Below, piece after piece: positions 9,416 through 18,163 of a stretch of DNA of 64,000 nt (positions are counted from its first letter, which is position 1; each line of letters starts with the position of its first letter). A program made the position numbers and the translations under genes. The notes under the pieces were generated by a model that saw only the letters and a list, made by a program, of their open reading frames with translations, was not told the DNA's origin and ran no database searches. The stretch is from an uncultured Collinsella sp. (GTDB taxonomy: Bacteria; Actinomycetota; Coriobacteriia; Coriobacteriales; Coriobacteriaceae), in NCBI GenBank assembly GCA_902479075.1, contig CABSNK010000005.1, positions 1-64,000 of the forward strand, given 5' to 3'.

Positions 9416-10294
9416 CTAGCGCTCGACAAATGCCTCGATATCACTCAGTAGGCGCTTTGCCTCCTGGCGGCCCTGAATATACAGGTCGAGGAGCTTTGCC
9501 GAATCGTGCTCAACATGGCCGACCTCGACCGGCTTTTGCGGAGCAACGACCAGCGCGCGGCCCTCGCGTTCATACTTCCACAGATGCATGCGCTGGATGT
9601 TATAGCGGTCGTGGCGCGTCTCGATAGCCTCGAGCAGATAAGGGTAGTCGGCATAGCGAGCGCGCGCGGCGGGCATAAACTCGTAGGGCTTTTTCTCGTA
9701 CGAGCGGTCCTGCGTGACAATGACGACCGCACGATCGAAGCCCGCCTCCTCCAGCACGTGCTCGATGGGGACCGAATCGGCCACGCCGCCGTCGACGTAT
9801 TTGTGCCCGTCAATCTCGACCGGCGGCGTCACCAGCGGCAACGAGGTCGATGCGCGCACGGCATCGAGATCGAGCACGGCGCTTTTGACCGGCAGGTAGG
9901 CAGCGGTTCCAAACAACATGTCCGTCGCAACGGCGTACATCTCGATGGGGCTCGCGTCGAACGTCTCGCTGTCAAAGGGATCCAGGCGGTCCTGGACATC
10001 GTTGAAGATAAAGTCGTAACCCACAATGGAGCCCGTAGACGCAAACGATGCGGCGCCCATGAAGCGGCTATCGTTGCAGAAAGCCAGGTTGATGCGGTTG
10101 GCACGGCCGATCTGGTGCGACTTGTAGTTCACGCCGTTGAGGGCGCCGGCCGATACGCCATATACCGCCGGAATCTCGACGCCGGCCTCCATGAGAACGT
10201 CGAGCACGCCGGCGGTAAATTGCCCGCGGAAGCTGCCGCCCTCCAGAACGAGCGCGACCTTGCCGGCGTTCTTTGCCTTATCTTCTGCAGTCAT
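9416..10294 (-). CDS. Patatin-like phospholipase family protein
   Basis: A 292-residue patatin-fold hydrolase resembling the bacterial RssA/YjjU group. The oxyanion-hole segment LEGGSFRGQFTAGVLD is at residues 17-32, the nucleophile elbow GVSAG contains S48, and the dyad aspartate is D168 in YVDGGVAD. There is no signal peptide, so it is expected to act on lipids or acyl esters in the cytoplasm or at the inner membrane face. AGGAGG lies 6 bases before the ATG. It is probably monocistronic. Substrate unknown. Confidence 0.85.
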   Translation of the reverse strand: MTAEDKAKNAGKVALVLEGGSFRGQFTAGVLDVLMEAGVEIPAVYGVSAGALNGVNYKSHQIGRANRINLAFCNDSRFMGAASFASTGSIVGYDFIFNDVQDRLDPFDSETFDASPIEMYAVATDMLFGTAAYLPVKSAVLDLDAVRASTSLPLVTPPVEIDGHKYVDGGVADSVPIEHVLEEAGFDRAVVIVTQDRSYEKKPYEFMPAARARYADYPYLLEAIETRHDRYNIQRMHLWKYEREGRALVVAPQKPVEVGHVEHDSAKLLDLYIQGRQEAKRLLSDIEAFVER

Positions 10295-10372
10295 ATTGAC
10301 CTCCTGCGTTTTGGCTTTCTTCTACCCAGTTTTGGAATGGAGGGCGCATAGGTTTTGGAGTTGAGGAGATGG

Positions 10373-10482
10373 AGCGGAAAGCGCGTTCCAGTTTGAGGCG
10401 GAATTCCGGGATGCGCTTTCCGCTAGCCATTCATTTGGAAATTGCGTCCCGTTCCGAATGAGGATTCCGGGATGCGGTTTCC
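10373..10482. repeat. Two related imperfect palindromes (GGAAAgCGCGTTCC type)
   Basis: The first (10373-10424) pairs AGCGGAAAGCGC with GCGCTTTCCGCT. The second (10437-10482) pairs GGAAATTGCGTCCC with GGGATGCGGTTTCC. Both contain ATTCCGGGATGCG before the right arm, and a partial third left arm (GGGAAAGCGCGTCCC) follows at about 10498. They lie between the patatin gene start and the tmRNA terminator. Confidence 0.6.
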
Positions 10483-10556
10483 GCCTGGGCCGCCATTGGG
10501 AAAGCGCGTCCCACCCTGCGTTGCCGTAGCGTTTGCTTAACGCTCGCGCCCTGCAT

Positions 10557-10789
10557 AGAGTTCGATTCTCCGCGGTAGGGGGGCTTGCGTTGAAGCGAGG
10601 CATGGGCAGCCGGAGCTTAATCGGCATCGCATCTGTTCTGGGCTGGGGCTTTGCGCGGAGAATCCGCGTATTTGCTTCGCAAATCCGCACCGGCTTCGGC
10701 CGCCTGCCGGCGTCCTCGCCCGCGGGCTAAAAACGCTTACGCGTTTTCTTTACGCCCGCGCCCTGCTCAGAGTTCGATTCTCCGCGGTA
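10557..10789. repeat. Direct repeats copying the tmRNA 3' end
   Basis: AGAGTTCGATTCTCCGCGG occurs at 10557-10575 and again at 10769-10787, each preceded by a similar CCGCGCCCTGC-like stretch. The 17-base part GAGTTCGATTCTCCGCG is identical to the T-arm and acceptor region of the adjacent tmRNA, in opposite orientation. The 190 bases between have no convincing gene. This resembles attachment-site remnants left by integration at ssrA, but no integrase is present. Confidence 0.6.
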
Positions 10790-10800
10790 TCTATATGTAA

Positions 10801-10835
10801 TAAAAAAGCAGGTAGAGACACTTCTCTACCTGCTT
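10801..10835 (-). terminator. Intrinsic terminator after tmRNA
   Basis: Arms AAGCAGGTAGAGA and TCTCTACCTGCTT, followed on the minus strand by six T; 9 bases beyond the tmRNA 3' end. Confidence 0.9.
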
Positions 10836-10843
10836 GTAACTAT

Positions 10844-11207
10844 TGGTGGAGGCGCGGAGAATCGAACTCCGGTCCACGAAAGCTCCCTGATTGGCATCTC
10901 CAAGCTCAGTCGCTGGTTTTGTCTCGGACGCTTTGCGCGCAGCGACACGCTCGCGGCGTCCTAACCGGTTCGGTCTTAGCCTGCGCCATACCGATTACGT
11001 GCGCAGGAGCATTCCCCTAAAATGACGTCGCGCCGGTGTCGGGGAAATCACCGGGTTGACGCGCCGCTATAAACTAAGCAGCGAGAGCCATAGGCTCAAA
11101 AGAAGAGTTGTTGTCAATTCAATTTGACGGTACCCCTGTTTAACGAGGCGAGGAGACCTCGGCTTGCTTCCTCTCTCAGAGCTATCGTGTCGAAACCAGT
11201 CGCCCCC
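10844..11207 (-). ncRNA. ssrA: Transfer-messenger RNA (tmRNA)
   Basis: A 364-base tmRNA, which rescues stalled ribosomes with SmpB. The 5' end GGGGGCGACTGGTTTCGAC (11207 downward) is the classic start, and its first seven bases pair with CGCCTCC before the encoded CCA at 10844-10846. The T-arm GTTCGATTC lies just upstream of the acceptor strand. The tag reading frame gives DNNSSFEPMALAA followed by TAG at 11074-11076; the codon before the D is ATT, preceded by an in-frame TGA, so the tag begins at that I or at the D. A one-piece tmRNA with its own terminator. Confidence 0.97.
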
Positions 11208-11446
11208 GAATGTCGGGAAAGTCTGGATGGTATCGGGCCTGCAAACACCCGATAACCGTCGACTTTTCAAGGAACACGCGGGGTGAACCCCGCTCGTGGA
11301 TAGCTATCTTACCACGTTCTAAAGGCAGACAGCTGTTCTATGCACGAGCTGTGAAGACCCCAATGTGCGCTGCACTTCGCACTTTTGCTACCGATCGCGT
11401 CACGTATATTTTCGCCAAGCAAAATTGACCCGTCGAAAGGACCGTT

Positions 11447-11881
11447 ATGGATACCAAGCAGCAACTCGTCAATGCCCTCGCAGGCCTGGGCTCAACCATT
11501 GCCGAAGCTATGGATGTCATCGAAGGCTTTGTCCCCTGCGGACATCCCGCCCTCACAGTATCGAACGCACTCGTCGCGCTGGACGCCGACGATGATGTTG
11601 CTCTCGCCCAGCAGCTCGAGACCGTCGAGGGTTTTATCGACCACGTGAGTGAGAACCGCGGCGTGTCCGCCTACCACGGCATCGAGGTCGAGCTCGCGGG
11701 TCCCAAAGCCGACTTGCTCGCAGCAATCCGCGAGGTAGGCGCCCTTATGCAGACCGCAGGCGTCAAGAACACCCAGGTCAACGAGTGGGTCTACCGCAGC
11801 CTGGCGGCACTCGACAGCTCCGACGAAAAGGCAGCCGAGCAGCTCACCGAAGCCCCTGCCATCAAAGCTGCACTTGCCTAA
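11447..11881 (+). CDS. Hypothetical acidic protein, 144 aa
   Basis: I do not recognise a family. The 144-residue product is acidic, largely helical in appearance, and has no membrane segment or signal peptide. An N-terminal half rich in Ala/Leu/Asp (residues 1-65) is followed by a segment around HGIEVELAGPKADLLAAIREVGALM. A good ribosome site (GAAAGGACC) precedes the ATG and a strong hairpin follows the stop, so it is probably real and monocistronic. Its position beside ssrA suggests no role by itself. Confidence 0.65.
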   Translation: MDTKQQLVNALAGLGSTIAEAMDVIEGFVPCGHPALTVSNALVALDADDDVALAQQLETVEGFIDHVSENRGVSAYHGIEVELAGPKADLLAAIREVGALMQTAGVKNTQVNEWVYRSLAALDSSDEKAAEQLTEAPAIKAALA

Positions 11882-11884
11882 AAA

Positions 11885-11926
11885 GGCCTGCACCCTGGCG
11901 GCTGCGGTACCGCCCGGGTGCAGGCC
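11885..11926. terminator. Shared terminator between convergent genes
   Basis: Long stem GGCCTGCACCC / GGGTGCAGGCC. The AAAA at 11881-11884 gives a U run for the minus-strand ATPase transcript; the plus-strand side has none, so it mainly serves the ATPase. Confidence 0.75.
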
Positions 11927-11945
11927 ATAAGCTCAATCGAAAACC

Positions 11946-14021
11946 CTAACGCAGATACGCTTTCGCGTTGTCCAAGCTGTACGCAATCGTCGAGCCGTTG
12001 TGCAACAGCGACGACGTCTGCGGGGTAATCGCGCCGGTAATACCCAGTGCCAAGAGCGCTGAGTTGGTGAGCATCACCTTAGAGTAGGAGCTCGTCAGAC
12101 GATCAACGAGGCCCTGGCTCATGCGGCGCAGGCGCACGATCGCAGCGAGATCCGTATCGGTCAGGATGATATCGGCAACCTCCTTGGCGATGTCGCTTCC
12201 GCCGCCCATGGCCAGACCCACATCGGCCAAACCGAGCGCTGGCGAATCGTTGACGCCGTCGCCCACCATGGCAACGTGGCGCCCCTCGCTCTTAATGCGC
12301 TCCACATAGGCGTACTTGTCCTCGGGCAGCAGCTCGGCCTTAAACTCGTCGACCCCCGCCTCTCGCGCAATGCGCTCGGCTGTGCGTTCCGAATCGCCCG
12401 TGAGCATAACGACATGCTTGACGCCCAGCGCATGCAGGTCGGCGATAGCCTCACGGACCCCGGACTTGAGCGGATCCTCGATACCGAGCACGCCGACGAC
12501 CTTGCCATCGACCGCCAGATACAGCGGCGACAGGCCCTGCATCTGGATCTCGATTTGCTCCTTGATGTCGGACTCAAGCTGCGCACCCTCGTCCTCAAAT
12601 ACAAAGTGTGCGGAACCGATGATGGCGCGACGCCCTTCAATGGACGAAGCGATGCCGTGCGCCACGATGTACTCGACGGCGGCATGGCGCTCGCGGTGCT
12701 CGAGCTCGCGCTCGCGTGCCGCATTGACCACGGCGCGTGCCACCGGATGCGGGAAATGCTCCTCCAAGCAAGCGGAAAGGCGCAGAATCTCGTCCTCGCT
12801 CCAGCCATCGGTGGTGAGCACGCAGGCAAGGCGCGGCTGCGCCTCGGTGAGCGTGCCGGTCTTGTCAAAGACAATGGTATCGGCCTTGGCAAACGACTCA
12901 AAGTACTTGGCGCCCTTGACCATCACGCCCATCTTGGCGGCATCGCTCATAGCGGTCATGACGGCAACGGAACCCGTGAGCTTGAGCGCGCACGAGTAGT
13001 CGACCATCAACGCCGCCGAGGTCTTGATAAGGCTGCGCGTGGTGAGCGCGACCAGGCCCGCAAGCAGGAAGTTCCACGGGACGATCTTGTTGGCGAGGTC
13101 CTCCATGTGCGACTGACCCTCGGACTTGAGCGAGTCGGCCGCCTGCACAAGTGAGACGATCGAGCGGAGCTTGGTCTGAGCCGTGTTGGCGCGCACGCGC
13201 ACCAAGATGCTGCCGTCCTCGACGACAGTTCCAGCAAACACATCGTCGCCTGCGCTGCGCTCGACGGCAAGCGGCTCGCCGGTCAGGGTCGCCTGGTTAA
13301 CCATGGCGCTCCCCTGCTCAACCACGCCGTCGATGCAGATGGACATGCCGGTGCGAACGGCGACCAAGTCGCCGGGCTCAAGCTCGGTGGCGGCAACGCT
13401 CACCTCAGTGTCGCCGACGACCTTTTGCGCCTTGTCGGGCACATCGAGCAGCGAGTTGATGAGCTCGTTTTCGCTCATGGCGCGGGTGTAGTCCTCGAGC
13501 AGCTCGCCCACGTTGAGCAGGAACATTGTCTGGCCCGCGGTGTCGACGTCGCGCTTGACGAACGAGATGCCGATGGCCGAGGCGTCGAGCACGGGAACGG
13601 TCAGGCGCGGCTGCGCCAGCTCATGAAGGGCAGCGCGCAAAAATGCCATGTAACCGGCCACGACAAACACCGCACGCAGAGGCGTCGGCAAGAACCAGCG
13701 ACGTGCGTAATGGGCGCCGATGAGTGTCGCCAGGTCCATAACGAGTTTGTGCTTGCGCGGCTCGAGTTGCATCACGTAACCCGACTTGGCATCGGCGATG
13801 GCTTGAGCATCGAGTGCGCCCAAGGCGTCGAGCACGCTCGCACGACACTGCTCGTCATATTCGAGCGCCATCTGGCCAATACGGCCATATACGCGCACTT
13901 TACGCACGCCGTCGATTTCGCCGCCAAGCTTAAGAAGTGCATCGAGATCGCTCTCTGGCACAGGACCCGCCAATTGAAGACGGGTCCTGCCGGGGATCTC
14001 GCTAATAATCGAGAATCTCAT
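11946..14021 (-). CDS. Heavy-metal P1B-type ATPase
   Basis: A 691-residue P-type ATPase. The phosphorylated aspartate is D386 in FDKTGTLTE; the actuator motif TLTGEP, the P1B-specific HP dipeptide (EEHFPHPVARAVV) and the hinge MVGDGVNDSPAL are present. The membrane motif that normally reads CPC is YSCALKL, so the metal site is not the copper/zinc type; the change recalls manganese/iron or CtpC-like pumps, but the ion cannot be fixed from sequence. The first 75 residues look like a degenerate metal-binding-domain fold without a CxxC. It lies 18 bases downstream of a DUF6110-like gene, a pairing I associate with this ATPase group. Confidence 0.88.
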   Translation of the reverse strand: MRFSIISEIPGRTRLQLAGPVPESDLDALLKLGGEIDGVRKVRVYGRIGQMALEYDEQCRASVLDALGALDAQAIADAKSGYVMQLEPRKHKLVMDLATLIGAHYARRWFLPTPLRAVFVVAGYMAFLRAALHELAQPRLTVPVLDASAIGISFVKRDVDTAGQTMFLLNVGELLEDYTRAMSENELINSLLDVPDKAQKVVGDTEVSVAATELEPGDLVAVRTGMSICIDGVVEQGSAMVNQATLTGEPLAVERSAGDDVFAGTVVEDGSILVRVRANTAQTKLRSIVSLVQAADSLKSEGQSHMEDLANKIVPWNFLLAGLVALTTRSLIKTSAALMVDYSCALKLTGSVAVMTAMSDAAKMGVMVKGAKYFESFAKADTIVFDKTGTLTEAQPRLACVLTTDGWSEDEILRLSACLEEHFPHPVARAVVNAARERELEHRERHAAVEYIVAHGIASSIEGRRAIIGSAHFVFEDEGAQLESDIKEQIEIQMQGLSPLYLAVDGKVVGVLGIEDPLKSGVREAIADLHALGVKHVVMLTGDSERTAERIAREAGVDEFKAELLPEDKYAYVERIKSEGRHVAMVGDGVNDSPALGLADVGLAMGGGSDIAKEVADIILTDTDLAAIVRLRRMSQGLVDRLTSSYSKVMLTNSALLALGITGAITPQTSSLLHNGSTIAYSLDNAKAYLR

Positions 14022-14039
14022 AGTTTGTGCCTGGGAGCG

Positions 14040-14285
14040 TTACTCGGCTGCCTCGTCAGCAGCGGCCTCGCTCTGGGTGATGTAGGCAGCCTCGGCAACC
14101 ATGTCGTCGACATTAGCCTTGGCCTGCTCGACCATGTCCTGGTAGCAGTTCTTGACGCGCATGCCGCACGCGATGCCCTGCACGCAGGCATTCTTGACCG
14201 GAGCGCTGGTAAGCAGCTTGATGCCGGCCGTGCCGAGCAGAAAACCGCCACCAACAAGCAGGGTGTTAAACGTGGACTTCTTCAT
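14040..14285 (-). CDS. Small membrane protein, DUF6110-like
   Basis: An 81-residue protein with one glycine-rich membrane segment (LLVGGGFLLGTAGIKLL) near the N terminus, then a region with two cysteines (NACVQGIACGMRVKNC) and an acidic, Ala/Glu-rich tail. It resembles the DUF6110 proteins encoded just before metal P-type ATPases. The ATG at 14285 follows AAAGGGAGAG; a longer reading to 14360 lacks a ribosome site. It probably assists or partners the ATPase, perhaps through the cysteine pairs; that role is inferred from position only. Confidence 0.75.
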   Translation of the reverse strand: MKKSTFNTLLVGGGFLLGTAGIKLLTSAPVKNACVQGIACGMRVKNCYQDMVEQAKANVDDMVAEAAYITQSEAAADEAAE

Positions 14286-14509
14286 GATGTCTCTCCCTTT
14301 TCCGCAACAACTGCGGCACGGTGCCTTAGCACCCGAGTAAACAAGTTTGCTCGAGCACACTTTTGGAAAATAGTTTAGTTTATCTAACTATTAAGTTCAA
14401 CAAAGGTTAACTTTTTGGAAATCTTGAGGAGCGGAACAGCCGACTTCTGGCGATCCGCCTGCCGCAGCGTACATCTCCGGCATCCAAGAAAGGCTCTCCC
14501 CGACCCAAC

Positions 14510-14698
14510 AAATCGAGGTCTAATACTTTTCCGCGAAGTGAACGAGTGAAATCGGATCCCCGAAGCATCCGCATTTTTTCGCAGCAAAACCGCAAGAAAC
14601 ACTCGACAAAACCGCAGGAAACAGAGCCCAAAAAGTGTCGATGCTTCAGGGTCCAAATAAGGTCGTTCACTTCGCGGAAAAGTATTAGACCCCGATTT
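14510..14698. repeat. Long inverted repeat around a 117-base spacer
   Basis: Arms 14510-14545 and 14663-14698 are 36 bases long with a single mismatch (TAATACTTTTCCGCGAAGTG in the left arm). The spacer contains two tandem, similar AAAACCGCA(A/G)GAAACA stretches and has no convincing gene. The size and structure resemble a small non-autonomous transposable element, but no target duplication could be confirmed. Confidence 0.7.
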
Positions 14699-14712
14699 CC
14701 GTCACTCCCACA

Positions 14713-14743
14713 ATGTGGCAAAGGGACAGCCCCTTTGCCACAT
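14713..14743. repeat. Family B palindrome, variant copy
   Basis: ATGTGGCAAAGG pairs with CCTTTGCCACAT around a loop whose minus strand reads CTGTCCC, the conserved core of family B. The stem differs from the other copies but is fully paired. Confidence 0.65.
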
Positions 14744-14751
14744 CCATAAAG

Positions 14752-14778
14752 AATGAGGGCGCCATCGGCGCCCTCATT
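14752..14778. terminator. Strong short hairpin, terminator-like
   Basis: A perfect 12-base stem AATGAGGGCGCC / GGCGCCCTCATT with a 3-base loop. No clear T run, so termination is only suggested. Confidence 0.4.
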
Positions 14779-14826
14779 CACCAAATTCCATTCAGCCCCG
14801 CCTGACCCGAACGGCCGAGTCGTCAC

Positions 14827-14969
14827 GGAACCCGGGAGCCCCGGCAGGGCGGGTGCTTGCTCAAAATGAGTTCCGCACGCAAAGAAGGCCACTTAATGTG
14901 GCCTTCGTCTTGCGCAGGACTGTTCGAAATTTTGAGGAAGCACCCGCCCTGCCGGGGCTCCCGGGTTCC
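14827..14969. repeat. Nested palindrome, family E copy 2
   Basis: The outer arms 14827-14867 and 14929-14969 pair over 41 bases with one mismatch. The inner hairpin GAAGGCCAC-TTAAT-GTGGCCTTC is centred near 14893. The reverse complement of the core aligns with the core at 268-337: ACAGTCCTG, CACATTAAGTG and TGCGGAACTC are shared while the stems differ. Its right edge is 3 bases from the gatB stop codon. Confidence 0.85.
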
Positions 14970-14972
14970 CGT

Positions 14973-16649
14973 TTACGAGAGCGACGTTCTCAGCAACTCG
15001 TTGAAGAGCTTCGGGTTACCCTTGCCGCGGCTGGCCTTCATGCACTGGCCCACCAAAAAGCCGATGACCTTCTGGTTGCCGTCACGATACTGCTGCGCCT
15101 GATCGGCACAGTTTGCCAGCACCTCATCCACAAGCGGCTGCAGCGCGCCGGCATCGCTCACCTGACGCATACCGCGCTCATCGACGATCTTGTTGGGGTC
15201 GTCGCCAGTTTGGGCCATGGCCTCAAAGACCTCGTGCGCCTGGTTGGAGCTGATGGCATCGGTCGCTAGCAGCTTGGCAAGAGCTGCCACCTGAGCCGGT
15301 GCAATGCCGGACTCGGTGAGCGACACGCCTGCGCCCTTAAGGTAGGCGATCATCTCGTTCACCAGCAGGTTAGCGACCGTCTGGGCCTCCTTGCCGGCCA
15401 TACCGGCAGCGGCAGCCTCAAAAAACTCGGCAAACTCGGGGTCGCCGGCGATTTGCTCGGCATCGGCCGCCTTAATGCCAAAGTCGGTCTCAAAACGGGC
15501 ACGCTTGGCATCGGGCAGCTCGGGGATCTCGCCGCGGCAGCGGTCGATAAACTCGTCGTCCAGGTCGAACGGCGCCAGGTCGGGATCGGGGAACAGACGA
15601 TAGTCGTCTGCCGTTTCCTTCACACGCATGACCACGGTGCGCTTGCGACTGGGCTCCCAGTGGCGAGTCTCCTGGTAGATGATGCCGCCCTCCTCGAGCA
15701 CCTCGGCCTGGCGGCAAATCTCGTAGGCAAGGCCGTCATGCAGACTCTTAAACGAGTTGAGGTTCTTGAGCTCGGTCTTGGTGCCCAGCTTGGTCTCGCC
15801 GCGGCGGCGCAGCGACACGTTGCCGTCGCAGCGCATGGAGCCCTTCTCCATGGAGCAGTCGGAAATGCCCAGCGTCACAAAAATGCGACGGAGCTTCTCC
15901 ATAAACAGGCGAGCTTCCTCGGGCGTGCGCAGGTCGGGCTCGGTGACGAGCTCGATGAGCGGCGTGCCGCAGCGGTTGTAGTCGACGAGCGACTCGGCCG
16001 CGGCGGTAATGCGGCCCTCGGCGCCGCCCACATGGACCATCTTGGCAGCGTCCTCCTCCATGTGAATGCGCAGGATGCGGATGGGCACCGTGTAGGAACC
16101 GTCCTCGCGACGCTCGGGCATCTGCAGGTTGGACGCGTCGTAGCTGGCCAGGTGACCGGCGCGCTGGTTACCCTCGCGCATGGTTGACGTCATGGACGTG
16201 GACAGGCCCTCGGCGTTGGCCGAGGCGCTCGCCAGGCTCTGGGCCTCGGCCTCGCCAAACGCGCAGTCGGGGCGCTCGGCGGCACCGCGACCGGTCACAT
16301 CCAGATCCAGGTGACCGTACATGGCAAAGGCAACCGGACCCTGCGTGGTCTGGAAGTTCTTGGCCATATCGGGATAGAAATAGTGCTTGCGGTAGAACAT
16401 CGAGTGACGCTGAATCTCGCAGTTGGTGGCGAGACCGGCCTTGACAATGCTCTCGATGGCGCGCTTGTTGGGCACCGGCAGGGCGCCGGGCAGGCCCAGG
16501 CACACCGGGCACACGTTGGCGTTGGGCTCGTCATCGTGGCTGAGCTTGCAGTTGCAGAACATCTTGGTATCGAGTGCGGTGAGCTCGGTATGGATCTCCA
16601 GGCCGATCACGGCCTCCCAATCCTGCAGGACCTCGGAAAGCTCCTTCAT
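14973..16649 (-). CDS. gatB: Asp-tRNA(Asn)/Glu-tRNA(Gln) amidotransferase subunit B
   Basis: A 558-residue GatB, somewhat longer than the usual 480-500. It binds the mischarged tRNA and activates its side chain so that ammonia from GatA can amidate it. Family landmarks are VIGLEIHTEL at the start, the zinc-type cysteines (MFCNCKL and CPVCLGLPG), MEEDAAKM, and the YqeY-like C-terminal tail ending near GKGNPKLFNELL. The ATG shares its A with the gatA stop, so translation is coupled. The extra length is spread through the middle; no frameshift seen. Confidence 0.95.
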   Translation of the reverse strand: MKELSEVLQDWEAVIGLEIHTELTALDTKMFCNCKLSHDDEPNANVCPVCLGLPGALPVPNKRAIESIVKAGLATNCEIQRHSMFYRKHYFYPDMAKNFQTTQGPVAFAMYGHLDLDVTGRGAAERPDCAFGEAEAQSLASASANAEGLSTSMTSTMREGNQRAGHLASYDASNLQMPERREDGSYTVPIRILRIHMEEDAAKMVHVGGAEGRITAAAESLVDYNRCGTPLIELVTEPDLRTPEEARLFMEKLRRIFVTLGISDCSMEKGSMRCDGNVSLRRRGETKLGTKTELKNLNSFKSLHDGLAYEICRQAEVLEEGGIIYQETRHWEPSRKRTVVMRVKETADDYRLFPDPDLAPFDLDDEFIDRCRGEIPELPDAKRARFETDFGIKAADAEQIAGDPEFAEFFEAAAAGMAGKEAQTVANLLVNEMIAYLKGAGVSLTESGIAPAQVAALAKLLATDAISSNQAHEVFEAMAQTGDDPNKIVDERGMRQVSDAGALQPLVDEVLANCADQAQQYRDGNQKVIGFLVGQCMKASRGKGNPKLFNELLRTSLS

Positions 16650-18163
16650 TACAGCTCGCCTCCCTTTCCGGCAAAATCGGGCGCGACGGAAAGCGCGGGC
16701 GCGCCCGTGGCGGCATCGGCAAAGCCGCGCTCCAGGGCGCGGGCAAACGTGAGCAGCTGACGGTCCTTAAACGCCGGACCCACCAGCTGGGCAGAAACGG
16801 GCAGCTGAGTGTCCTCGCCCAGGCCCAGCGGCACCGAGATACCGCCGTTGCCGCAAATGTTGAGCGAGATGGTGTACAGGTCGGAGAGGTACATCTGCGT
16901 TGGGTCGCTGATCTCGCCAAACTTAAAGGCCGTGCGCGGCGAGGCGGGCATGAGGATGGTATCCACCTTGGCATACGCGGCGTCGTAGTCCTGCGTGATG
17001 AGCGTGCGGGCCTTTTGCGCGGCGTAGTAGTACTTGTCGTACACGCCCGAGCTCAGCAGGTAGGCGCCGAGCATCTGGCGGCGCTTGGCCTCGGCACCAA
17101 AGCCGTGGGCGCGCGAAAGCGAGCTCTGGTCGGACAGGTTGGCGCAGCCCTCCTCCTGATAGCCGTAGCGAATGCCGTCGAAGCGGGCCAGGTTTGAGAA
17201 CGCCTCGGCCGGGCCGATGACGTAGTAGGCAGCGATGGCGGCATCCAGGTGCGGCAGGTCGACCTCGACCAGCTCGGCGCCCTGGTTCTGCAGCTCCTGA
17301 GCGGCGCGATGAACAGCGGCCTTGACCTCGGGCGTCAGGCCCTCGGCCTCCATAAACGCAGGGATAATGCCCATGCGCTTGCCCTCGATGCTGTCGTTGA
17401 GGTGCTCGGTAAAGTCGACGGCGCAATCCTGGCTGGTGCAGTCGTACGGATCGTGGCCCGCACCGGTAAGCGCGTTCATGGCCAGCGCGACATCCTCGAC
17501 CGTGCGGCCAAAGGGGCCCACCTGGTCGAGCGACGAGCCAAAGGCAACCACGCCGTAACGGCTCACGGCGCCATACGTGGGCTTAAAGCCCACCACGCCG
17601 CACAGCGACGCCGGCTGGCGAATGGAGCCGCCGGTGTCCGAGCCCAACGAAAGCGCGACTTCGCCCGCGGCGACGGCGGCAGCGGAGCCGCCCGAGGAGC
17701 CGCCGGGCACGCGCTCGGTATCCCAGGGGTTGTTGGTGCGGTGGAACGCCGAGCTCTCGGTGGAGCTGCCAAAGGCAAACTCGTCCATGTTGGCCTTACC
17801 CATGGGCAGGCAGCCGGCATCGAGCATGCGCTGGACGCAGGTGGCGGTGTAGACGCTCTGGTAGTCCCCGAGCATGCGGGAAGCGCAGGTGGTGCGCGTG
17901 CCCACGAGGTTCATGTTGTCCTTGATGGCCAGCGGCACGCCCGCGAGCGGGGGCAGCGGCTTTCCGGCGGCACGGTCGGCATCCACGCGCGCAGCGGCCT
18001 CGAGCGCAAGCTCGGGCGCCACCTGCAGGAATGCCTGGACCCCGCCCTCGCGCGCCTCGATGGCGGCAAGAGAGGCCTGGGCCACCTCGGTAGCGGTAAA
18101 GTCGCCAGCGGCAACGCCCGCGGCGATCTGAGCAGCGGTAAGGGAATCGAAGCTTAGCGCCAT
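16649..18163 (-). CDS. gatA: Asp-tRNA(Asn)/Glu-tRNA(Gln) amidotransferase subunit A
   Basis: A 504-residue amidase-family GatA that hydrolyses glutamine and channels ammonia to GatB. The Ser-cisSer-Lys triad is visible: K81 in AIKDNM, S156 in GGSSGGSAA and the nucleophile S180 in SDTGGSIRQP. The length is normal. It overlaps the gatC stop by one base at 18163 and the gatB start by one base at 16649, giving the compact order gatC-gatA-gatB on the minus strand. Confidence 0.97.
   Translation of the reverse strand: MALSFDSLTAAQIAAGVAAGDFTATEVAQASLAAIEAREGGVQAFLQVAPELALEAAARVDADRAAGKPLPPLAGVPLAIKDNMNLVGTRTTCASRMLGDYQSVYTATCVQRMLDAGCLPMGKANMDEFAFGSSTESSAFHRTNNPWDTERVPGGSSGGSAAAVAAGEVALSLGSDTGGSIRQPASLCGVVGFKPTYGAVSRYGVVAFGSSLDQVGPFGRTVEDVALAMNALTGAGHDPYDCTSQDCAVDFTEHLNDSIEGKRMGIIPAFMEAEGLTPEVKAAVHRAAQELQNQGAELVEVDLPHLDAAIAAYYVIGPAEAFSNLARFDGIRYGYQEEGCANLSDQSSLSRAHGFGAEAKRRQMLGAYLLSSGVYDKYYYAAQKARTLITQDYDAAYAKVDTILMPASPRTAFKFGEISDPTQMYLSDLYTISLNICGNGGISVPLGLGEDTQLPVSAQLVGPAFKDRQLLTFARALERGFADAATGAPALSVAPDFAGKGGEL

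Noticed and set aside
10322..10690. A 122-residue open frame on the minus strand in the gap before ssrA
   Set aside because: It runs across palindromic repeats and tmRNA-end copies and lacks a ribosome site.
14407..14892. A 161-residue open frame on the minus strand around the inverted repeats
   Set aside because: It is made almost entirely of the inverted repeat, family B and family E elements.
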